Assembly (NCBI GenBank): GCA_002943765.1
Contig: PQWQ01000021.1
Location: 310,001-374,000, forward strand
Direction: 5' to 3'
DNA length: 64,000 nucleotides
DNA from: Psoroptes ovis
Taxonomy: Eukaryota; Arthropoda; Arachnida; Sarcoptiformes; Psoroptidae
Positions 56,823 through 64,000 of the stretch are shown here, one piece after another. The translations under genes and the position numbers were made by a program. Each line of letters starts with the position of its first letter. The first letter of the stretch is position 1. The notes below the pieces were generated by a model. That model did no database searches and was not told where the DNA came from. It saw nothing but the letters and a program-made list of their open reading frames with translations.

Positions 56823-57641
56823 TACTATTTCAGACCGACATATGTGAATCGGGTGTCCGAAATTCAATTATGATGATAAATTAATTGATTTTCAATTTTC
56901 ACAATTTTCACATTTTTTTCTAAGAAAAAAATTAAAATCCAATTAATACAACCATTATTAATTCAATGATGATCTAAGAAAATCTTATAAGTCCATTTAT
57001 GAATTTCTTCGAAATCATCTTAGGGGACTCTCTCCGGGACTCTTAGAGCTCTTTGGACTGGTCACTTTATTCTAGTCTTAATATTCATTTCTCCTCCTCC
57101 GGTATCCAGCTCAGCCATACGCTGCCCTCTGACGAATATCCATAATCCATAGGTTCATGTCTTGGTCCATAGGCTTTGATCTTCTCAAGAGTATTGAGGC
57201 ATCAACAACCTCTTGAATTCCTCTCTCTCTCTTTACCCCCTCTAATATATCCCTCGATTCCTCCTATTCTCTATGTCCCTCAATTCATTCTCTTTCCAAA
57301 ACCTCTTTTACATTTCACACTTTTACCCTTACACTCTGCCGGTTCCTCTTTAGCCTGCCACTCTTCCTCACCCTACTACCTCTTACTCTTATTTTCAACT
57401 AATTTATTAATAAACACATTTACTATGTAATGATTTTCGATTCGATTATTTCTCTAATACTTTAATTCTATTGATTCTGTTAATTCTTCAAGTAATTCTG
57501 TTAAGATTCTATCTATTTCAATGTTATATTTACTACATTTATTAATAACAGTTTATTATTCTTATTAATAATTATTTTCCATTCTTGTGGAAATAAGATT
57601 CAATTCTTTTTGATAATGAAAAAAAAAATGAATTGAAAGAA

Positions 57642-57725
57642 TTAGGTTGTCCGAAAAGTTCATCACTGCTTAATCACAATAGAATTGTTAATCAAAAATC
57701 GGCCAAAACTTTCCGGACAGCCTAT
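57642..57725. mobile_element. Mariner-like MITE, type C
   Basis: TTAGGTTGTCCGAAAAGTTC to AAAACTTTCCGGACAGCCT; interior TTAATCACAATAGAATTG. Confidence 0.74.
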
Positions 57726-57991
57726 GATATAATTAAATTCTTGCCACTTTATCATTGCATTGATACACATTAAATAAATGAATGAATTCAATTATCACAA
57801 ATATAACCATTATTGATGAGTAATGTAACAACATTTTTTTTTTTTTTTTTTGATTCATCAAAATCTCATATAATCAAATAATAATCGAATAATATTACTA
57901 CAAAACTATTAGTATAAGTGCAGTGAATATATATCAAATATGAATCAAAAAAAAAAAAAAAATATTTTGTATAAAAAAAATATGTTTGAAA

Positions 57992-58083
57992 AAGATTGTC
58001 CGAAAAATTTTGTCTGATTTCTAACACATGTCTTCAAACGCAAATACATTGATTTAATACCGACGAAATTTTTCGGACAACCA
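57992..58083. mobile_element. Mariner-like MITE, divergent
   Basis: GATTGTCCGAAAAATTTTG and CGAAATTTTTCGGACAACC. Confidence 0.6.
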
Positions 58084-58170
58084 CAAAAATATCAGATATA
58101 TTACGACATATATATATATATATTATGACGAATATGTACGAAAAGAATATTAAATATTAAATCCAATATA

Positions 58171-58251
58171 TTAGGTTGTCCCATAAGTTCTTGCCGTTTT
58201 TTATATGAAAAAAAAATTCGAAAAACGGCAAGAACTTATGGGACAATCTAA
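58171..58251. mobile_element. Mariner-like MITE, type A
   Basis: TTAGGTTGTCCCATAAG to CTTATGGGACAATCTAA, TA on both sides. Confidence 0.8.
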
Positions 58252-58509
58252 TATATTTCCAATGAAAATGTGATGTAATCGAAAAATCGAAAAATTCAAT
58301 TATTGAAAACACATCATAAATGAATGGATGGAGAACAGGAGAGGGAAAATGAGAGTAAAAATGATGAAAAATTGCATAATAACCACATAGGCACATGCAT
58401 ACTGATCATAATAACAATGTTCATTATGATGTTTTATATATTATTAATACCAGAAAAAAATATATTACATAATTTACCAATGATAATAATAATGTTTACT
58501 AGAAAATTC

Positions 58510-58613
58510 TTGGTTGTCCGAAAAGTTTTGTCGAAAAAATTTTGCATTCAATTCAATTGATTTAAGGCGAAATTGAACGTTGAAAAAATCGCCGAAAACT
58601 TTTCGGACAACCT
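58510..58613. mobile_element. Mariner-like MITE, divergent
   Basis: TTGGTTGTCCGAAAAGTTTT and AAAACTTTTCGGACAACCT, with a longer interior (104 bp total). Confidence 0.65.
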
Positions 58614-58724
58614 TTCTCGAAAAAAAAACGAATGATAATTTAATCTTAAATTTAGGTTTTAGGCAAAAAGTTCTGACCGATTTTCATGAACAATTCTATT
58701 GATTAAGCGGAATGAACTTTTCGG

Positions 58725-58897
58725 TATAAAGTAACGATTCGGAGGTTAATTGATGCGATAGTTTATCAAAACAATTTTATTAATTTTTCAAATCAAAAAA
58801 AACAAAATTTCTAATAATAATTTAAATTCGTTTTTGAATCGTTTATATAACGATTCAAATATTAATTCAATTATCGACTTAATGAACTTCGTTTACA
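58725..58897 (-). repeat. 3' LTR of gypsy element
   Basis: 173 bp, the same base for base as 62816-62988 as far as I can read. Contains a TATA-like TTATATAAACG and an AATAAA on the minus strand. The pol stop codon (58879-58881) lies inside it. Confidence 0.9.
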
Positions 58898-61010
58898 CCT
58901 CCCTTCCAAGAGGATCGCCCGACATGTGGAAGTAGCCCAAGACTCGAACCAATTGTTGGCTTGAGCTGATTCAAGTGGAAGCGAGCCTCTTTTCCAATTT
59001 TATCAGTAACGAAAGCGGTTGATGATGTTTTACTTAATATTCTAAAGGGACCAATCCAGCCTTTATCTATCCTTATCATTACGAGATCATCTGGATTGAT
59101 TTTGTCTTTAATTTTCGGTTTATTCTTTGACAATAGTTTTGACTGTTGTTTCTTAGCGACATTTGCGCGTTCATCTGGATCGTCGTTGAATATGATAGGA
59201 ATCTTTTTCTCGAAATCAAATTTAGGAATGTCTTTGTTATATAATTGTGATGGTGCCGCAGAGGTTGAACTATGTGGAGTAAGATTGTAATTACTAATAA
59301 TTTTCTTCAGGTTGTAATCCCAATCAGTTTCATGATTTGTAGCACGCATTATGTTTTGGAAGGTTCTAAAGAATCTTTCAATCGATCCATTAGTTTGATG
59401 CATGAACGGAATTGAAGATCGATGTTCGATATGATTTTTAATACAAAAGTTTTCAAATTCATGTGATTTGAAGATTGAACCATTATCAGTCACTATTACT
59501 TTTGGTAGATGATCTTTATCAAATGATTTTGATAAAAATTTGATTATCTTTTTGGTATCGATTTTTCTTGCAGCGCAAGCTTTTACGAATTTCGTTTTGA
59601 GATCAATCATCGCTAATAAATATTTGTTTTTCCGTTTGGTAGGTGGAAGTTGACATACATCAATAGACCAAGTATGATTTATCGGTAATGATGAATAGTC
59701 CATGTAAGAATGTTCTTGTTTCGGACGATTATCATAATCTTTATTCTTACAGCAAGATTCACATAGATTTGTTACGGATTTAATACGTTCACGTAATTTA
59801 GGATGATAATATCTTTGTTTGATGATTTCAAACATTTTATTAAATCCAATATGATTGATCTTTTCATGATAATCATGAATCGTTCTATTCAATAATTTGG
59901 TTGGAAGAAATAATCGATATTTATCTTTGTTGATCATATACCATATTCCTCCCCTTTTATCAAAAAGATGTGGATTATCTAATAAACATCTTTTGATATC
60001 ATCATCTTCATTTTGAAGGTTCAATAATTCATCTTTACTTATATTCAATATTGAATTAATATCATCATTGGAATTGTTTGTTTGAATACGAAATGTTCGC
60101 GATAACATGTCAGGGATAATATTTTCTTTTCCTTTAACATGGAAAATGTCAAAATCAAATTCTTGTAGTCGTAATGACATACGAGCCAATTTACCACTTG
60201 TGAATTTTTTTGATTTCAACCAAATCAAGGGTCTATGGTCAGTGTATATTATAAATTTTTTGCCAATTAAGTAATGGTACCAATGATTTAATGACCATAA
60301 TATGGCGGTAGCTTCTTTTTCTATAGTTGAATAACGTTTTTCTGTTTTGTTAAATCTTTTGCTTGCGTATTCAATTATCTTTTCATCACCATTTATGACT
60401 TGTGATAATGTAGCACCAATACCATCATTAGATGCATCACATTTCACATGGAATGGGAAATTATAATCAGGCATATTAATTATTGGATTCGAAGTCAATA
60501 TTGTTTTCAATGATTCAAAAGATTTTTGACAATCATTTGTCCAAATGAATGGCGAATTTTTCATTTTCAATTTTTCAAGTGGATCAGTGATGATCGCATA
60601 ATTTTTTATGTGTTTACGGTAATAACCACAAACTCCCAAAAATCTTTCGATGTCTTTTTTGTTTTTAGGCTGTGTGATATTCTTGATTGATTCTATTTTT
60701 GAAGACATTGGTTTTATTTTTCCATTAGAAATAGTATAACCTAAATAATTGACTTCATTTAGTAAGAAAACCGATTTTTTGCGATTAATTTTCAAGCCAT
60801 TTTCTTTGATGATTTTCAATGTTTCTTCCAAATGTCTGTAATGATCTTTTTTGGTTTTTGAGAATATCAATATGTCATCGAAGTATACTTTGATGAAATC
60901 AATATTATTGAATAGTTTTTGCATTGCTCTGAGAAACGTATGTGGAGCTGTTACCAGCCCAAATGGCATTCGTTTGAAGCAATACAATTTATTGTTAAAC
61001 CGAAAAGCGG
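58879..61010 (-). CDS. Gypsy pol, downstream part: RT C-terminal half, RNase H, integrase
   Basis: This frame follows the break. RT motifs LYCFKRMPFGLVTAP and YFDDILIFS (the catalytic YxDD). Then an LGYxIS/GVCGYYRKHI thumb, and RNase H with KCDASNDGIG, KEATAILWSL and YTDHRPLIWL. Integrase has a HHCC finger (Hx3H...CESC), a D,D,E core (SIDVCQL, VTDNGS, GSIERFFRTFQN) and a GPF-type C-terminal module (GWIGPFRIL). It reads through the purine tract and stops in the LTR. Separated from gag/protease by a frame break, so this copy would not make a complete RT. Confidence 0.9.
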
Positions 61011-62786
61011 TTTTTTTCGATCATTTTTATTCAGGACGATTTGATAGTATCCTTGTGAAAGATCGATTTTAGAAAAATAGATCGCTCCATTCAGATCATT
61101 AATAATATCACTTATGTTTGGGACTGGAAAATTATCACTAATTGTTTCTTTGTTCAATTGACGAAAATCAATACATAATCTAATATTTCCATCAGGTTTA
61201 CGAAGTGGAAGGATTGGATTTAAATAATCACTTTCACACTCTTCAATAACGTCATCATCTAATAATTTTTGAATTGCATCAACTAAATCATCTTTGAATG
61301 CATGTGGTATTTTATATTGATGACATTTGATTGGATTCATATTAGGATCTTTCAATTTAATTTTATGTTCAACATTTTTAAATTTACCAAGACCTATGAA
61401 TACGTCATTATATTTATCTAATAATTCGTCAATTTTTTTATCATTCAACGATTGTTCAATTTCTTTTGTTTCACTTTCATAGATGTCTGATGCAAGTAAG
61501 GTACATGTTTGATCATCATTTCCATTTGATTGTTTTTCATTGACATTATTCGTATTTTTAATTAAATTAATACATTTAATAGTTTCTTTTTTATTGTTAC
61601 GTTGAACAATAATACTATTTTTGAAATTAGAATGAAAATCCAAATCATTACGTTTTAGGATATCCATTCCAATTATGACATAATCTACATCGGCAATACA
61701 AAATTCATGGTTGAATTCAATTTTACCAAATGCGATTTTCATTGAGGATTTTCCAACAATATTCATTGGTAGCTTGTTAGCAGCTATCGCTTTCATATCA
61801 CACTCATTAAAATCATTAATTTCAATCGTTGTTGGTATGATGGATATATGACTGCCAGTGTCAATCATTGCCAATTCTTTTTTATCATTAATTTTTACTT
61901 GAATTAAAAATTCTTCTGGATCGACTTTGATCGAAGAAATTTTTCTTTCATTCTTAATTGCATTATTTCTTGGGTTTTTTTCAAACTTATTCTTGTTGTT
62001 CGAATTATTATTTTTGAAGAAACAATCGTTGGATTTATGATTTGTTCGATTACAATATCGACATTTATCGAATTTGAGAATATTTAAATTTTTTCCTTGT
62101 TTTTTTCCATCAAGGTTTTCTGTTCTTTCTATAGCTTCAACGATTTTTATAATACCATCAACAGTATCTGGCAAATCGATCACTTTCCAAATGTGTTGTC
62201 GCAACGATGGTTCCAAACCTCGAATAAATGCATCTCGAACTAATAATGCTTGATTTTCAGGCGGAAAAGTTGGATAACACTTTTCAATGAGATCTGTTGC
62301 TCTTGTAGCCAAACCATTCAATGTTTCATTGTTCTTACGTGTCAAGAACCATAATTCTTGCATGTGCACGTTTCTTTTTTCTTTATTTGCTTCTTCGATG
62401 GCATGAAGGATTTTTTTGAATGAGTTTTGGATTGCAGCTGGCAATTTTGATACGAATTGTAATTCTCGAGATTTATTCGGAAGATTTATTTCGAACATTT
62501 GTGCCATAAGCTGATCAGACCAATTATTTATTTTTGATACTTTTTGGAAGTATTTGATGTATTCAAAAATATCTTCATTTCGTTCCATCGGTCGAGCTTT
62601 TACTCGGTCAACTGAATTATTGTTTTGCACAGCATTATTTTGCAAAATATTATTTTGTACATTATTATTCTGTACAATATTATTTTGTGCATTATTTTCA
62701 GAAGCCATTTTTTTTGAGCAATAATAATAATAATTTTGATTTGACAATGAATTAATAATAACAATTGTTGATAAATAAGAATGCAC
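60951..62786 (-). CDS. Gypsy gag-protease-RT N-terminal half (611 aa)
   Basis: Gag region followed by a CCHC knuckle (CRYCNRTNHKSNDC). The aspartic protease site is MIDTGSHISIIP with IIGMDIL, and the first RT motifs are LRKPDGNIRLCIDFRQLN and DLSQGYYQIVL. Gag and pol are in one frame, so no frameshift separates them. The first Met may be at 62708 (MASENNAQ) rather than 62786. After the A7 run the reading turns to unrelated residues and stops at 60951. Confidence 0.88.
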   Translation of the reverse strand: MHSYLSTIVIINSLSNQNYYYYCSKKMASENNAQNNIVQNNNVQNNILQNNAVQNNNSVDRVKARPMERNEDIFEYIKYFQKVSKINNWSDQLMAQMFEINLPNKSRELQFVSKLPAAIQNSFKKILHAIEEANKEKRNVHMQELWFLTRKNNETLNGLATRATDLIEKCYPTFPPENQALLVRDAFIRGLEPSLRQHIWKVIDLPDTVDGIIKIVEAIERTENLDGKKQGKNLNILKFDKCRYCNRTNHKSNDCFFKNNNSNNKNKFEKNPRNNAIKNERKISSIKVDPEEFLIQVKINDKKELAMIDTGSHISIIPTTIEINDFNECDMKAIAANKLPMNIVGKSSMKIAFGKIEFNHEFCIADVDYVIIGMDILKRNDLDFHSNFKNSIIVQRNNKKETIKCINLIKNTNNVNEKQSNGNDDQTCTLLASDIYESETKEIEQSLNDKKIDELLDKYNDVFIGLGKFKNVEHKIKLKDPNMNPIKCHQYKIPHAFKDDLVDAIQKLLDDDVIEECESDYLNPILPLRKPDGNIRLCIDFRQLNKETISDNFPVPNISDIINDLNGAIYFSKIDLSQGYYQIVLNKNDRKKPLFGLTINCIASNECHLGW

Positions 62787-62815
62787 TCAATTAATACGTG
62801 GATAGTCTGCCACCA

Positions 62816-62988
62816 TATAAAGTAACGATTCGGAGGTTAATTGATGCGATAGTTTATCAAAACAATTTTATTAATTTTTCAAATCAAAAAAAACAAAATT
62901 TCTAATAATAATTTAAATTCGTTTTTGAATCGTTTATATAACGATTCAAATATTAATTCAATTATCGACTTAATGAACTTCGTTTACA
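62816..62988 (-). repeat. 5' LTR of gypsy element
   Basis: Identical to the 3' LTR. The bases just downstream in the element (minus strand, from 62815) read TGGTGGCAGACTATCC, the presumed tRNA primer site; the tRNA was not identified. Confidence 0.9.
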
Positions 62989-64000
62989 TCGGACAACCTA
63001 ATATATTCTTATTATTCGTAATAATAATAATAATAATATAAATATGAATGAAAATACATTTTTTTTCAGAAAATGTCCATAAATATTTATTTATTTCCAC
63101 TGTTCATAGAATAATAATGACGAAGAATATAATGAAGAAGAATTTCGATTATTTTTTTGAACAAAGAATATGCAAAAATGTACTGAAACAAAATGAAAAT
63201 ACAGTGATGCTTCGTTTCAGGCTTTACATATACTCATTTTTTTGAATTTAAAAAAAATAATGATTTAGACCAGGTTTTCCAGCCCATCTGGCCTCTGGTC
63301 GATTTCCGGTAGTTTTTTCCTCTACTCAGGACCAAGACCATTTTTTAGGGTCATTGTTGAATGATTATTGACCCTGCATTACCTTTGAATTCGCCGAGTA
63401 TTCTGAGCGATTCGATACGCCACCTTGCGCCAATTTCTTGGCTGATAGTCTAATACCGAAGGGTCAAATAATATATGATCCCTGTCCCTCTTCTTTTATT
63501 TCTCTTCCTCCATTTTTCTCGCTCTTCCACCCCCGCATTCGTATTACACGTATACAATACCCTCTTCATGTGTATTGGGCAATTTTACAAAAATTTAGCT
63601 AAAAATTTGAAAAATTTTCGGAAATTTTCCCAAATTTTCAGAAATTTTCCCGAAATCCTTTTGAAGACGTAAAAATTTCCAAAAATTTTGCTGATTCTTT
63701 GAATTTTTTTATCAAAAAAATTCGGTCATATGATTCCATGATTATTCTCATATTCAATGAACAAAGAATTTTATGACCAATGTCAACGAATTTTGACATT
63801 TTTTTTTTCTTAGCTGAAAAACGAAACTGCACAGATCAAAGACGAATCGTATGGAGAATATTAATCTGCTACAGCTGCAGTGGCAGGAGCTCCAATGTCC
63901 ATTGTTCACATTTTGTCAATTGTTGTCAATGGTCACAGTGACAAACTGTGACAACATATGTCAATGTATAATTTATTGTGACCATGGCCATTGTTTTTTT

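Larger units (their letters stand above)
58725..62988 (-). mobile_element. Ty3/gypsy LTR retrotransposon, full length
   Basis: 4264 bp with two identical 173-bp LTRs and a 4-bp duplication TCGG (58721-58724, 62989-62992). On the minus strand the LTR begins TGTAAACGAAG and ends TTACTTTATA. A likely primer-binding site, TGGTGGCAGAC, follows the 5' LTR at once, and a purine tract, GGAAGGGAGG, precedes the 3' LTR. It encodes a fused gag-pol interrupted by one frame break at the T7 run 61011-61017 (plus strand). Identical LTRs mean a very recent insertion. Confidence 0.92.
58652..63001. mobile_element. Mariner-like MITE, type C, split by the gypsy element
   Basis: The left part (58652-58724) reads TTAGGTTTTAGGCAAAAAG ... 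GGAATGAACTTTTCGG. The right part (62989-63001) reads TCGGACAACCTAA. Removing the gypsy element and one copy of TCGG restores a normal type C end. Confidence 0.8.
54575..64000 (+). other. Receptor intron 8 (at least 9.4 kb, open at the window end)
   Basis: I searched for the remaining receptor segments (helices 6-7, FIGFTMYTT-like text) and found none. Contents: hAT-like element at 54890, a CCA-rich strand-asymmetric stretch at 55200-55440, a pyrimidine-rich stretch at 57060-57450, six mariner-like copies and the gypsy element. Confidence 0.65.

Noticed and set aside
60951..61017. Programmed frameshift between two gypsy ORFs
   Set aside because: The break is inside the RT domain, between motifs that must be in one protein; programmed shifts lie at the gag-pol border.

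Overview
This is nuclear DNA of a eukaryote, most likely an arthropod and probably an acariform mite of the house-dust-mite type. It is very AT-rich and its genes have spliced GT-AG introns. Its proteins carry long Asn/His/Asp/Ser tracts, and it has an animal-type tRNA-Gly, an Mcr-type complement-like gene and a class C glutamate-type receptor. The species assignment is inference; nothing in the window proves it.

Layout. (1) 1-3112, plus strand: the 3' part of an Mcr-like thioester-protein-family gene, with an LDL-receptor class A domain and no canonical thioester motif. (2) 3113-9491: gene-free, with many short palindromic transposons and a minisatellite of about 35-bp units. (3) 9492-25873, minus strand: a complete 14-exon Na+/H+ exchanger gene that I could splice into one 745-residue frame with consistent exon phases. 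Its ninth intron holds a 4.2-kb non-LTR retrotransposon (13744-17932) with an intact endonuclease/RT/RNase H ORF, bounded by perfect 15-bp target duplications. (4) About 25.9-34.4 kb: a divergent intergenic region with two candidate 5' leader exons for the exchanger. (5) 34477 to beyond the window, plus strand: a metabotropic-glutamate-type receptor. Eight exons are visible, up to transmembrane segment 5. Intron 1 (10.4 kb) contains an antisense tRNA-Gly(GCC) gene at 42320-42390. Intron 8 contains a 4.26-kb Ty3/gypsy retrotransposon (58725-62988) with two identical 173-bp LTRs and a frame break inside its RT domain.

Mcr and the exchanger are convergent; the exchanger and the receptor are divergent. 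No operon-like link between them is apparent.

The dominant non-genic signal is a swarm of miniature inverted-repeat transposons. I count about 45 copies of a roughly 80-bp mariner-like palindrome (TTAGGTTGTCC... with TA duplications), about ten hAT-like elements (CAGTGGTTCTCAACC termini), two Tc1-like palindromes and one piggyBac-like element with TTAA ends. The gypsy element sits inside one of the mariner-like copies. The receptor has lost both arginines that hold the glutamate side chain in mGluRs. This points to the insect mXR/mangetout type of receptor, which responds to a ligand other than glutamate.
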